A DNA stretch of 64,000 nucleotides from Lederbergia citrisecunda (GCF_018343695.1 NZ_JAGYPJ010000001.1:2343992-2407991); one strand, 5' to 3'; counted from the first letter of the stretch, positions 20,698-29,233 are shown. Notes: generated by a model not told the origin, from the sequence alone. Numbers and translations are program-made.

Positions 20698-21636
20698 TTA
20701 CTTAACATTTCCTTCTGCGTCACGTTCCACTTTCATTCCACTCACTGGAAGATATCCCATTTCGCCAAGCAGACTATTTTGAACATCATCTGATAAAATA
20801 TAGTCGATGAATGCTTTTGTTAAGTCTTTTGCTTCACCATTTGTATACATATGTTGGTAAGCCCAAATTTTCCAAGTATCTGATTCAACGTTCTCTTGAG
20901 TTGGTTCATTACCATCGATAGAAAGTGGTAGGATGGAATCATCGAAATAAGAGAATGCTAGATAGCTAATGGCACCTTTTGTTTCACTAACGATTGTGCG
21001 CACTGTACCAGAAGATTCTTGTTCTAGGGCTTCCATAGACTCAGCGCCTTTAAGTCCGAACTTTTCGAATGTGGCACGTGTTCCAGACCCTTGAGGACGG
21101 TTGATAACTGAAATCTTAATGTCTTCCCCGCCAACTTCTTTCCAGTTCTTGATTTTCCCAGTGAAAATATCAACCAACTGATCTTGAGTAATATTTTTTA
21201 CACCAACTTCAGGATGAACGACTGGTCCCATCCCTACTACTGCGACTTTATGGTCAACGATTTTGTCAGCAGGAATTCCTTCTTTTTCTTCAGCGAAAAC
21301 ATCAGAGTTTCCAATATCAACGGCACCTTCACTGATTTTGCTCAAGCCTGTACCACTTCCGCCACCCTGAACATTGATGACTGCACCAGGATTTTCAGCA
21401 GAGAATTGTTGAGCAGCTGCTTCTACTAAAAGTTGCATTGCACTAGAACCTACTGCTGTGATAGATCCAGTAACTGTACCTTTTGCTTCTTCTTGCTTAT
21501 CTTTTTCAGCCGGAGCTGGTGTTTCATTATTCGGTTGCTGTGATGAATTTGATTCTGGCTGCGAGTTGCCGCATCCTGCCAAAGCTAATGTAAACATAAA
21601 TACAAAAGCTAAAATTGCGAATACTTGCTTCTTCAT
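20698..21636 (-). CDS. pstS: Phosphate-binding lipoprotein PstS
   Basis: This 312-residue extracytoplasmic lipoprotein captures phosphate for PstCAB. The signal peptide MKKQVFAILAFVFMFTLAL ends at lipobox LAGC, followed by a Ser/Pro/Glu linker. Phosphate-contact motifs are visible: GSSAM (about 64), GGGSGTGLS and RPQGSGTRATFEKFG. The longest frame begins 50 codons upstream; ATG 21636 has AGGTGGG and starts the signal peptide. Expression is probably under PhoP through the box at 21702-21761. Confidence 0.96.
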   Translation of the reverse strand: MKKQVFAILAFVFMFTLALAGCGNSQPESNSSQQPNNETPAPAEKDKQEEAKGTVTGSITAVGSSAMQLLVEAAAQQFSAENPGAVINVQGGGSGTGLSKISEGAVDIGNSDVFAEEKEGIPADKIVDHKVAVVGMGPVVHPEVGVKNITQDQLVDIFTGKIKNWKEVGGEDIKISVINRPQGSGTRATFEKFGLKGAESMEALEQESSGTVRTIVSETKGAISYLAFSYFDDSILPLSIDGNEPTQENVESDTWKIWAYQHMYTNGEAKDLTKAFIDYILSDDVQNSLLGEMGYLPVSGMKVERDAEGNVK

Positions 21637-21701
21637 GAGTAAACCCACCTTTTTTTTTTTGTAATCTATTATCGCCTTGCAAATATAATATAAACCTTCA
21701 T

Positions 21702-21761
21702 AATTAATCTGGTATGAATGGTTTGTAAAGATTGTGTAAAGATAATGATTATTTTTGTAAA
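21702..21761 (-). promoter_or_regulatory. PHO box (PhoP-binding repeats) of pstS
   Basis: On the minus strand TTTACA (21756-21761), TTTACA (21735-21740), TTTACA (21724-21729), TTCATA (21713-21718) and TTAATT (21702-21707) follow an 11-bp period with one unit missing after the first. This matches the TT(A/C/T)A(C/T)A direct repeats bound by PhoP. A TATATT -10-like element lies just downstream. Confidence 0.75.
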
Positions 21762-21933
21762 GAAGCCTCACTTTTTGCGGTGACATCGAAGCACTACTTT
21801 TTTAATTGATTGTATGTGAGATACAAAAGTGAAGAGGCTAAAAGTCTCTTCGTCTTGTCTAGACAGCGTAGCTGTGAACTATTTCTTAGAGATATCCATA
21901 ATGTATCGAATTTATTATTTCCCGATAAGCAAT

Positions 21934-21962
21934 AAAAAAATGCATCCTTCAAAAAGGATGCA
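21934..21962 (-). terminator. Terminator of phoP-phoR
   Basis: On the minus strand TGCATCCTT / AAGGATGCA forms a 9-bp stem followed by a T-rich tract (TTTTTTTA). It starts 4 bases after the phoR stop. Confidence 0.9.
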
Positions 21963-21966
21963 CGGA

Positions 21967-23748
21967 TCATATTACGTTATTTTGTTTTTTAGGAAGGGAA
22001 ACTATAAAGGTCGTGCCCACTCCTTCAACACTTTTAACTTCAATTTTTCCATTATGCGAATCGACTAGATGTTTGACAATAGCAAGTCCTAACCCTGTGC
22101 CACCAGAGCTGCGTGATCGGGCTTTTTCCACTCGATAAAAACGTTCGAAAATTCTTGGCAATTCTTTTTGAGCAATCCCGATGCCAGTATCAGAAATAAT
22201 AAATTTAACAGCCTTATCCTCTTCTTTAATGCTAACAGAAATTTCTCCACCTTCTGGAGTATAGGCGATTGCATTTGACAGTAAATTTAAAACGATCTGT
22301 TGAATCCGATCCTTTTCTCCTTCTATCCAAATATCCTTTTTCTCCGGAAGAATAAGTTTCAAATTCTTTTTAGCTGCCCCTTCTTTTATCGTTTGAGCTG
22401 TACTTAAAACAGCTTCTGTTACATTTACTTTTTCAATCGATAGCGGGATGCCGTGGTGTTCGATACTTGATAAATAAAGGATATCTTTAATGAGTCTATG
22501 CAATCGGTCACTCTCTTTATAAATAATGGTTAAAAAGTCCCGGCATAGCTCTTCATCTTCCATTGCTCCATCTAGCAATGTTTCAGCAAATCCTTTTAAA
22601 GAAGTAATAGGTGTCTTTAATTCATGTGATACGTTTGCTACAAAATCACTGCGCATTTTTTCAAGCCTACGAATGTCTGTTACGTCATGTAGGACGGCAA
22701 TTATCCCATTCACTTCGCCATTTTCACGTATATATGGTGCTAAATGAGCGTCTACAATTTTTTCTTTTGGATAATAAAAATGTACTTCATTTCTGATTTC
22801 ATGGCCTGTTTTTAAACATTGATCAATCAAATTACTAAGTTCTTTACTTCTGCCTACTTCGGTATGATGCTTATTTGTAAAGGTACTTGGATCTTCTCCA
22901 AGCATTTGCCCCATTGCTCGGTTGGCTAATAATATTCGTCCCTCAATATTAACTAGCAACACTCCACTCATCATATTTGCAAGAACACCTGTTAGACGTT
23001 GTTCATTTTCATGGAGTTTATCCATCTGGCTTTTCAAACTAGAAGCTAGGACATTAATGGCATTAGCCAATTGACCAAGCTCACCTTTAGATTTCATTCT
23101 TACACGGGCTGTGTAATCTTTTTCCTTCAGTTTTTCAGAGACACTAATCATTTCTTCGATGGGGCCCGATATACTTTTGGCTAGTCTCATACCGATAAGA
23201 CCAGTCAAAAGAAATGCTGCGAATAATACGAGAGCGATGCTGATCCATAAATTTCTTATCGCCTTCTCTATGTTTTCCATGGATAAGGAAACCCTCATGA
23301 CGCCGGCCGTTTGATCATTTTCATTAATGGGAATTGCTATATACATCATGCTATAACCAAGCGTATCACTATATCTAATGGACAGCCCTGACTTTAAATG
23401 CTCTTTAAGGACTTGCTTTACCTCAGGACGTTTTGCGTGATTTTCCATTTTCAACGGATCATCTTTCGTATCCGCCAAAACAACACCATCTTTATCTATT
23501 ATCGTTAAGCGTGATTGGATGGATGAAGATAAGAGTATGACTTTATTTTGCAGATCCTCAGCATGCAAACCTGTTTTATCCATCTCAACAGCATTTAACA
23601 CTAAATGCGCAGTTTGAACCAACTGCTTTTCTTTAAGTTGATAATATGTATTTTTCATTAATTCCGCTAGAAAAAAGCCGGAAACAAGCAACAATAAGGA
23701 CATTAATAATAAAAATGAAAACGTAATGCGAACCCATAATCTGTGCAT
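21967..23748 (-). CDS. phoR: Phosphate-sensing sensor histidine kinase PhoR
   Basis: This 593-residue membrane kinase has helices at about 8-28 and 168-188 flanking an extracytoplasmic PAS/Cache-like domain, a HAMP (about 190-240), a PAS domain (about 250-360), and HisKA with the phosphoacceptor His375 in NVSHELKTP, then HATPase with LLSNAIAYTPEGG and DTGIGI. It phosphorylates PhoP when phosphate is short. The start is one base after the phoP stop. Adjacency to pst supports PhoR rather than another kinase. Confidence 0.93.
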   Translation of the reverse strand: MHRLWVRITFSFLLLMSLLLLVSGFFLAELMKNTYYQLKEKQLVQTAHLVLNAVEMDKTGLHAEDLQNKVILLSSSIQSRLTIIDKDGVVLADTKDDPLKMENHAKRPEVKQVLKEHLKSGLSIRYSDTLGYSMMYIAIPINENDQTAGVMRVSLSMENIEKAIRNLWISIALVLFAAFLLTGLIGMRLAKSISGPIEEMISVSEKLKEKDYTARVRMKSKGELGQLANAINVLASSLKSQMDKLHENEQRLTGVLANMMSGVLLVNIEGRILLANRAMGQMLGEDPSTFTNKHHTEVGRSKELSNLIDQCLKTGHEIRNEVHFYYPKEKIVDAHLAPYIRENGEVNGIIAVLHDVTDIRRLEKMRSDFVANVSHELKTPITSLKGFAETLLDGAMEDEELCRDFLTIIYKESDRLHRLIKDILYLSSIEHHGIPLSIEKVNVTEAVLSTAQTIKEGAAKKNLKLILPEKKDIWIEGEKDRIQQIVLNLLSNAIAYTPEGGEISVSIKEEDKAVKFIISDTGIGIAQKELPRIFERFYRVEKARSRSSGGTGLGLAIVKHLVDSHNGKIEVKSVEGVGTTFIVSLPKKQNNVI

Positions 23749-23749
23749 C

Positions 23750-24451
23750 TTATGGTTTCTCCAACTTATATCCGAAGCCGCGAATAGTCTTTATATAAGC
23801 AGGCTGCTTCGTATCTGCTTCAATTTTTTCACGCAAATGACTAATGTGGACATCGACAATTCGAGAATCACCAGCAAAATCATAATTCCACACCGCATCT
23901 AAAAGTTGATGTCGGCTCAATACTTTCCCTTGATTATTTGCAAGATATAGTAAAAGTTCGAATTCTTTAGGAGTAAGATCAAGCTTCGTACCTGAGAGAA
24001 CTGCTTCGTATTTTTCCGGAAAAATAGTAAGCTCTCCAATTTCAATGACTTCATCTTTTGCAACGTCATCAGAAATTTCGTTCATATTCGTTCTTCGTAA
24101 AATAGCTTTAACTCGAGCGATGACTTCTCTTGGGCTAAAAGGTTTCGTCAAATAATCATCTGCCCCGAGTTCAAGACCGAGTACCTTATCAAATTCATCG
24201 TCTTTAGCAGTTAACATTAAAATAGGCGTTTTTATTTTTTCTTGTCTTAACGTTTTACAAACATCCATTCCATCCATTCCAGGAAGCATTAAGTCCAGAA
24301 TAATTAAATCCGGTTTTTCTGCCATAGCCATGTCAAGACCAGTCTTTCCATCTTCAGCTGTAATAACTGAATATCCAGCCTTCTCTAAATTAAATCGCAA
24401 AAGTGTCACAATCGAAGGCTCATCATCTACAACAAGTACTTTTTCCACCAT
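23750..24451 (-). CDS. phoP: Response regulator PhoP
   Basis: This 233-residue OmpR-type regulator has a receiver domain with phosphoacceptor Asp53 (LIILDLMLPGMDG), acidic pair DDEP, and Lys in the LTKPFSPREV loop, then a winged-helix DNA-binding domain (LDLTPKEFELLLYLANNQGK onward). It controls the phosphate-starvation regulon, probably including the divergent-lying pst operon. A GGAGG site precedes the ATG, and a sigma-A-like promoter lies at 24498-24526. Confidence 0.94.
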   Translation of the reverse strand: MVEKVLVVDDEPSIVTLLRFNLEKAGYSVITAEDGKTGLDMAMAEKPDLIILDLMLPGMDGMDVCKTLRQEKIKTPILMLTAKDDEFDKVLGLELGADDYLTKPFSPREVIARVKAILRRTNMNEISDDVAKDEVIEIGELTIFPEKYEAVLSGTKLDLTPKEFELLLYLANNQGKVLSRHQLLDAVWNYDFAGDSRIVDVHISHLREKIEADTKQPAYIKTIRGFGYKLEKP

Positions 24452-24497
24452 CCATCCTCCTTTATTTTTTCGAGGGATAGGTTCTCTATTCTAGTTT

Positions 24498-24526
24498 AAT
24501 GTACGGTTTTCATGTTGACCTGTCAA
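24498..24526 (-). promoter_or_regulatory. Sigma-A-like promoter of phoP-phoR
   Basis: On the minus strand TTGACA, a 17-bp spacer and TACATT lie 47-75 bp before the phoP start. The -35 is part of a short palindrome (TTGACCTGTCAA, 24515-24526). Confidence 0.6.
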
Positions 24527-24781
24527 TCTTCATCAAATTGACAATGTATTTTCGTATGATTAGCGGTAAAATTAGAATAACGATGTATTTCATCGTGAAT
24601 CAGTGCGAGATCTTTGATTTTCTCATACGATTGAAAATGAATAGTGATTTTGCTATTATTAAGATTGAATGGAACTAAAAAAATATCTTTTAGTTCTTTA
24701 TTTAGGCTCACTGTGACCGAAAGATTTCTCAGTTTTTTGGAGAAATTATCATAAAGATTTTAATATAAAGGTGGTTTTTTT

Positions 24782-25024
24782 ATGTCATATGTTATCACTT
24801 CACCATGTCTAGGTGAAAAGTTTGGCGAATGTGTTGAAGTTTGTCCTGTCGATTGTATTCTCGAAGGAGAAGATATGTATTTTATTGATCCAGATCTTTG
24901 TATCGACTGTGGTGCTTGTCAAGCAGTTTGCCCGGTTGAAGCAATATATCATGAGGAAGATTTGCTTCCAGAAGACGAGATCTTTATCCAGAAAGCGAAA
25001 GAATTTTTCGCTTCTGCGGAATAA
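24782..25024 (+). CDS. fer: Seven-iron ferredoxin ([3Fe-4S][4Fe-4S])
   Basis: This 80-residue electron carrier has cysteines at 9, 17, 21 and 25 ([17 protein letters not shown]) and at 40, 43, 46 and 50 ([12 protein letters not shown]). The first cluster spacing lacks the usual CxxCxxC and matches the Bacillus schlegelii 7Fe type, which holds a 3Fe and a 4Fe cluster. AAGGTGG lies before the ATG. It is a single-gene transcript with its own terminator. Redox partners are not indicated by context. Confidence 0.92.
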   Translation: MSYVITSPCLGEKFGECVEVCPVDCILEGEDMYFIDPDLCIDCGACQAVCPVEAIYHEEDLLPEDEIFIQKAKEFFASAE

Positions 25025-25035
25025 TTTCACATATA

Positions 25036-25080
25036 AAAAGACAAGGTCTAGAGATTTTTCATCCCTTCACCTTGTCTTTT
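25036..25080. terminator. Bidirectional terminator between ferredoxin and copA
   Basis: AAAAGACAAGGT pairs with ACCTTGTCTTTT, with A and T runs on the two sides, so it can end the converging ferredoxin (+) and copA (-) transcripts. Confidence 0.88.
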
Positions 25081-25086
25081 TTATTA

Positions 25087-27504
25087 TCATAGCTTTACCC
25101 TTTGTAATCTCAATGCATTTAATACAACGGATACGGAGCTGAACGCCATTGCGGCACCAGCCAACCATGGTGCTAGGAATCCCATCGCAGCAATCGGAAT
25201 TCCTAACGTATTATAGGCAAAAGCCCAAAATAAGTTTTGTTTTATATTACGGATGGTTTTGTGGCTCATATAAATAGAATCAGCGATACTGTTTAAGTCA
25301 CCACGAATGAGTGTTATATCTGCTGCTTCCATCGCTACATCCGTCCCCGTTCCAATTGCCATTCCAATATCAGCCATCGCTAGTGCAGGAGCATCGTTGA
25401 TTCCATCTCCTACCATGGCTACCTTTTTCCCAGTGCCCTGAAGTTTTTTTACTTCCTCTGCCTTTCCTTCTGGCAACACTTCAGCAATGACGTGATCAAT
25501 ACCCGCTTCTTTAGCTATTGCTTTTGCTGTTCGTGCATTATCACCCGTCATCATAATGACTTCAATTTTCATTTCTTTTAAGCGCTCGATTGCTTCTTTT
25601 GAAGTATCCTTGATTGTGTCTGCCACTGCTACAATCCCTGCAAAATTACCGTCAAAAGCTGCAAGCATGGCAGTTTTTCCCTCACTTTCATACTTTTCCA
25701 TTTTAGCTAATGCATCCTGAATCTCGACATTATTTTCTTGCATGAGGCGTCTAGTTCCAACGAGAATTTCTTTTCCATCAATAATAGCTTTAATGCCGAA
25801 TCCTGGAATTGCTTCGAAGGATGAAGGTTGTTTAAAAAGAATCTTTTTCTTTTTTATTCCATCCACAATGGCTTGAGCTAAAGGATGTTCCGATTGCTGT
25901 TCGGCAGATCCGATGAATGATAAAAACTCTATTTCGTTAAGATGGGTAGAAACATTTGTTAAAACTGGAGTGCCATTTGTGACGGTTCCTGTTTTATCTA
26001 AAATAACCGTATCAATTTTATGAGTTGATTCTAAATGCTCGCCGCCTTTAAATAAAATGCCATATTCTGCGGCTCTTCCAGATCCGGCCATTATCGAAGT
26101 CGGAGTAGCTAGGCCCAGAGCACAAGGACAAGCAATGACTAGGACTGCAATCATATTCTCCAATGCCTCAGCAAAATTTCCAGGCGCAACTCTCGTAAAC
26201 CAAATAATAAATGTTAGAATCGCAATCCCAACTACTATCGGAACAAAAATACCGGAAATATGGTCTGCCAATCGTTGAATCGGGGCTTTTGACCCTTGTG
26301 CTTCTTCTACCACTTTGATAATTTGGGCAAGAGCCGTTTCCTTCCCTACCTTTGTTGCTTGCATTTTGATAAAACCATTTTTATTTATTGTTGCACCAAT
26401 AACAGAATCCCCAGCAGTTTTATCAACTGGAACGCTTTCTCCAGTAATCATAGATTCATCAAAAGCTGACTCACCTTCGATAATCGTCCCGTCCACCGGT
26501 ACTTTTTCCCCGGGTTTTACTAGTAAAATATCACCTTTCACTACTTCTTCAAGTGGAATATTAAGGATGGCTTCTTGACGCACGACTGTTGCTGTTTTCG
26601 CTTGTAATCCGATTAGCTTTTTAATTGCCTGAGAAGATCTTCCTTTTGCTTTAGACTCAAATAACTTCCCGAGAATAATTAGCGTAATCAAAACAGCACT
26701 CGTTTCAAAATATAAATCCATAGCATGAGCACCAGTGTTGATTGAGCGAATGACTAAAAACGCACTATAAAAATAAGCAGCTGACGTACCTAGAACAACT
26801 AACACATCCATATTGGCACTTTGATTGCGCAAGGCTTTATAGGCTCCGACATAAAATTGCTTACCAATATAAAATTGCACCGGTGTCGCTAGAGCCATTT
26901 GCACCCAGGGATTCTGTAACATTTTTGGCACGTAAATAAATGAAGTAAAGCTAAAATGTGATACCATCGTCCAAAGGAGTGGGAGTGAGAGTATTAGAGA
27001 TAAAATGAATTTTCTTTCTTGTTTTTTAATTTCCCTTTCGCGATAATCGATTGTTTCTTTCTCGCTATCATCCTTTTTTACTACCGCTCCGTACCCCAAT
27101 CCCTCGACTCGATCGATTAAATCCATTGTCGATAGGACGGAAGGATTATATTCGATCATCGCTTTTTCCAGAGTTAGATTTACGTTTGATTGGAGGACTC
27201 CGGACATTTTTTTCAAACCTTTTTCTATTCTGGTGGAGCAAGCGGCACACGTCATTCCCGTAATGACCAATTCTACTTTTTCAGTGACAACATCATAGCC
27301 TAGATCTTGAACTTTTTTCTGAATATCTTCAAAAGATACTTTCTCTTTATCATAATGAACAGTCGCCTTTTCTAATGCGAGATTCACATTGGCATCCTGC
27401 ACACCATCAAGCTTCTTCAATCCTTTTTCGATTCGATTGGAGCACGCAGCACAAGTCATTCCTGTAATTTGAAATTGGTTTTCTGAAACATTAACTTTAT
27501 TCAT
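25087..27504 (-). CDS. copA: Copper-exporting P1B-type ATPase
   Basis: This 805-residue ATPase pumps Cu(I) out of the cell. Two N-terminal heavy-metal domains each carry GMTCAAC (about residues 14-20 and 82-88). The membrane CPC motif IACPCALGLATPTS, phosphorylation site DKTGTVTNG, the HP locus EHPLAQAI and hinge GDGINDAPALA are present, with about eight membrane helices. A predicted terminator lies upstream and a CsoR-like operator only 14 bases before the ATG, so copA seems to have its own copper-responsive promoter. Confidence 0.97.
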   Translation of the reverse strand: MNKVNVSENQFQITGMTCAACSNRIEKGLKKLDGVQDANVNLALEKATVHYDKEKVSFEDIQKKVQDLGYDVVTEKVELVITGMTCAACSTRIEKGLKKMSGVLQSNVNLTLEKAMIEYNPSVLSTMDLIDRVEGLGYGAVVKKDDSEKETIDYREREIKKQERKFILSLILSLPLLWTMVSHFSFTSFIYVPKMLQNPWVQMALATPVQFYIGKQFYVGAYKALRNQSANMDVLVVLGTSAAYFYSAFLVIRSINTGAHAMDLYFETSAVLITLIILGKLFESKAKGRSSQAIKKLIGLQAKTATVVRQEAILNIPLEEVVKGDILLVKPGEKVPVDGTIIEGESAFDESMITGESVPVDKTAGDSVIGATINKNGFIKMQATKVGKETALAQIIKVVEEAQGSKAPIQRLADHISGIFVPIVVGIAILTFIIWFTRVAPGNFAEALENMIAVLVIACPCALGLATPTSIMAGSGRAAEYGILFKGGEHLESTHKIDTVILDKTGTVTNGTPVLTNVSTHLNEIEFLSFIGSAEQQSEHPLAQAIVDGIKKKKILFKQPSSFEAIPGFGIKAIIDGKEILVGTRRLMQENNVEIQDALAKMEKYESEGKTAMLAAFDGNFAGIVAVADTIKDTSKEAIERLKEMKIEVIMMTGDNARTAKAIAKEAGIDHVIAEVLPEGKAEEVKKLQGTGKKVAMVGDGINDAPALAMADIGMAIGTGTDVAMEAADITLIRGDLNSIADSIYMSHKTIRNIKQNLFWAFAYNTLGIPIAAMGFLAPWLAGAAMAFSSVSVVLNALRLQRVKL

Positions 27505-27517
27505 TTTCAGATCTCCT

Positions 27518-27536
27518 TATACCTATATAGGGTATA
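27518..27536. promoter_or_regulatory. CsoR-like operator before copA
   Basis: TATACCTATATAGGGTATA is an inverted repeat TATACC-N7-GGTATA. Its geometry is identical to the site before csoR. It lies between the copA start and a possible minus-strand promoter (TTGCAC, N18, TATATA). Confidence 0.65.
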
Positions 27537-27543
27537 TATTTTT

Positions 27544-27574
27544 GAAAAAAGAAAGCGTGCAATAAAGAGCACAC
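27544..27574 (-). terminator. Terminator between copZ and copA
   Basis: On the minus strand GTGTGC / GCACGC (6 bp, one G-U) with an 8-nt loop is followed by TTTCTTTTTT. It would limit read-through from csoR-copZ into copA. The short stem makes it a moderate candidate. Confidence 0.55.
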
Positions 27575-27579
27575 GTCCT

Positions 27580-27789
27580 TTACGATTTTACCTCATACCC
27601 TTGATCATCAATCGATTCTTTGATTTCATCTACACTAACTTGCTGATTGTTAAAATCTACTTCAACTGTTCCACCTTCGAGATTTACTTTAACATTGGAA
27701 ACGCCTTGAAGTTTTCCAACACTTCCTTCCACTGCTTTTACACAATGACCACAAGACATTCCTTCAACGTGCAACGTAATTTTTTCCAT
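27580..27789 (-). CDS. copZ: Copper chaperone CopZ
   Basis: This 69-residue HMA-domain protein has the Cu(I)-binding loop GMSCGHC (about residues 9-15) and a ferredoxin-like fold pattern. It delivers copper to CopA and buffers cytosolic Cu(I). It lies 14 bases downstream of csoR, forming csoR-copZ. Confidence 0.94.
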   Translation of the reverse strand: MEKITLHVEGMSCGHCVKAVEGSVGKLQGVSNVKVNLEGGTVEVDFNNQQVSVDEIKESIDDQGYEVKS

Positions 27790-27803
27790 ATTATCAGCCC
27801 CTA

Positions 27804-28145
27804 TTATTTCTTCATAAGTTTTTGTATTGTTATAAGAAATTCGTCTAAGACATCCGTATCTCCTTCTTGGATTCTTTCAACGACACAATTTTTCATATGA
27901 CCTTCAAGCAAAATTTTTGCTACACTATTTAACGCTGCTTGAGTAGCAGAAATTTGCGTAATCACATCATCACAGTAAGTATCATTTTCAATTAATCGTT
28001 TTATCCCTCGGATCTGCCCTTCCACTCGGTTCAGTCTCGTAACTAGGTTTTTTTTCACTTCTTCAGAATGATGACTTTTCCGAATCTCTGTTGATTCGCA
28101 GCAGGACTCATCCGAGAGCTGTTGAGGATCTAAATCGCGCGCCAT
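27804..28145 (-). CDS. csoR: Copper-sensing repressor CsoR
   Basis: This 113-residue all-helical repressor belongs to the CsoR/RcnR family. The Cys-His-Cys copper ligands are present: Cys in NDTYCDDVITQI and His plus Cys in GHMKNC near residue 85. Copper binding releases DNA. The N-terminal tail (about 25 residues, with two adjacent Cys) precedes the conserved RLNRVEGQIRGI helix. It is the first gene of the cop cluster and has a matching operator at 28173-28191. Confidence 0.95.
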   Translation of the reverse strand: MARDLDPQQLSDESCCESTEIRKSHHSEEVKKNLVTRLNRVEGQIRGIKRLIENDTYCDDVITQISATQAALNSVAKILLEGHMKNCVVERIQEGDTDVLDEFLITIQKLMKK

Positions 28146-28172
28146 TCATATGCCTCCTTTTTTATATATTAA

Positions 28173-28191
28173 CATACCCCCATATGGTATG
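28173..28191. promoter_or_regulatory. CsoR operator in the csoR promoter
   Basis: CATACCCCCATATGGTATG is an inverted repeat CATACC-N7-GGTATG with the C-tract typical of CsoR sites. On the minus strand it lies in the 17-bp spacer between TTGCAT and TAATAT, 28 bp before the csoR start, as expected for a repressor site. Confidence 0.75.
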
Positions 28192-28297
28192 CAAATAAGA
28201 AATTATTTAAAAAAATGAACTATAGAAACGCCTATACACATATATCAATTTTGAATAAGATAAAACGAATATTATTGTTACAGCTAGGAGGGTAGAG

Positions 28298-28510
28298 ATG
28301 TCAAACGAGAAAAAGCCAAAAGAAATTCATGTTGAAAACTTAATCATCCATGCTCAAAATGTTGAAGTCATTGACGAACGGCATAATAGGGAACGGGAAA
28401 GGGAAGCACCGCCAGTAAGAGATCCGTGGGGATTCTTCTGGGGTAGACCTGCAGAGGCTCCTCGAGTAGCAGAACAAGAAAACGAATCTAAAGCAGAAAA
28501 AGAAAACTAA
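28298..28510 (+). CDS. Small charged protein of unknown function
   Basis: This 70-residue hydrophilic protein has a good ribosome site (AGGAGGG) and a strong terminator behind it, so I regard it as real. The N-terminal half (KEIHVENLIIHAQNVEVIDE) looks like short beta strands; an Arg/Glu stretch (NREREREAPP) follows, then an aromatic patch DPWGFFWGRP and an acidic tail. There is no signal peptide or metal motif. I do not recognise the family. It is transcribed away from csoR and may share the intergenic region. Confidence 0.75.
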   Translation: MSNEKKPKEIHVENLIIHAQNVEVIDERHNREREREAPPVRDPWGFFWGRPAEAPRVAEQENESKAEKEN

Positions 28511-28531
28511 CATTACATGTGAAATTATAAG

Positions 28532-28561
28532 AACGGAAAGTGATTCGAATCACTTTCCGTT
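28532..28561. terminator. Strong hairpin after the small charged protein
   Basis: A perfect 15-bp inverted repeat (half-site AACGGAAAGTGATTC, 28532-28561) is followed on the plus strand by GTTATTTAT. The T tract is weak, but stem and position fit a terminator. Confidence 0.7.
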
Positions 28562-28596
28562 GTTATTTATAGGTCAGTAGGCTATGGTATCTTTTT

Positions 28597-28763
28597 TCAT
28601 AGAAATGTCTCTATTATTTTATCTTGAATATGTACGGCGATATATCCATTGTGACCACACGAATGACATTTTCGCTTATGGGTACATTGATTCAGCCATT
28701 GTAAGCATAAGGCACACCTTTTTTGTGTACATGGTTACAATGAACCACTATATGTCCCCGATC
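28597..28763 (-). pseudogene. Frameshifted small zinc-ribbon ORF
   Basis: Minus-strand frames read GHIVVHCNHVHKK and then, after a one-base shift at an A6 run, CALCLQWLNQCTHKRKCHSC followed by GHNGYIAVHIQDKIIETFL and stop. Together they look like one ~55-residue protein with paired Cys/His ligands. There is no start codon in frame. It lies between bdbC and the hairpin at 28532. I do not know the family; a sequencing error in the A run could also explain the break. Confidence 0.4.
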
Positions 28764-28789
28764 TAGTTACTTCTGTACGATGTGATATC

Positions 28790-29233
28790 TTATCGCACCT
28801 TGCGATCATGTCGAAACATGAGAATCATGAAAATGCTAATCATCGTAAAAGCCGTTAACGCTAAAAATGGAATGGTAATGAATCCAAACCAGTTGATGTA
28901 TTGAACATTGCATGGCACACCCTGGACACAAGGCTTGATCGATGCGAAGCCAGGGACTTTTTGTACTAAATAATGGTATAAAGATATCGTGCCCCCAATA
29001 AGGGATATCGGAAGAACATATTTCTTAATATGTCTTTCATTATAAAAAGCTGCAATGCCAAGAATGATTGTGAGAGGATACATAAATATTCTTTGAATCC
29101 AACAAAGTTCACAAGGAATATAACCTTTAATCTCACTAAAATATAAACTTCCTAGAGTAGCAACCACTGATACGATCCAAGCAAAATATAGGACTAATTG
29201 TTGAAATGAAAAGGACGATTTAGAATTATTCAT
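28790..29233 (-). CDS. bdbC: Disulfide-forming quinone oxidoreductase BdbC (DsbB-like)
   Basis: This 147-residue protein has four membrane helices and two Cys pairs: PCELCWIQR (CxxC, about 39-42) and KPCVQGVPC (about 100-106). The family reoxidises its thioredoxin-like partner and passes electrons to quinone. The longest frame starts 20 codons earlier; ATG 29233, overlapping the bdbD stop by eight bases, gives the normal DsbB N terminus. bdbD-bdbC are thus one transcript. Confidence 0.9.
   Translation of the reverse strand: MNNSKSSFSFQQLVLYFAWIVSVVATLGSLYFSEIKGYIPCELCWIQRIFMYPLTIILGIAAFYNERHIKKYVLPISLIGGTISLYHYLVQKVPGFASIKPCVQGVPCNVQYINWFGFITIPFLALTAFTMISIFMILMFRHDRKVR

Noticed and set aside
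24523-24711. 62-codon minus-strand frame between phoP and the ferredoxin gene
   Set aside because: It begins at a GTG without a ribosome site and runs into the phoP promoter. It looks somewhat protein-like, but nothing else supports it.
28584-28766. 60-codon plus-strand frame
   Set aside because: It lies opposite the zinc-ribbon remnant, whose minus-strand reading is far more protein-like.
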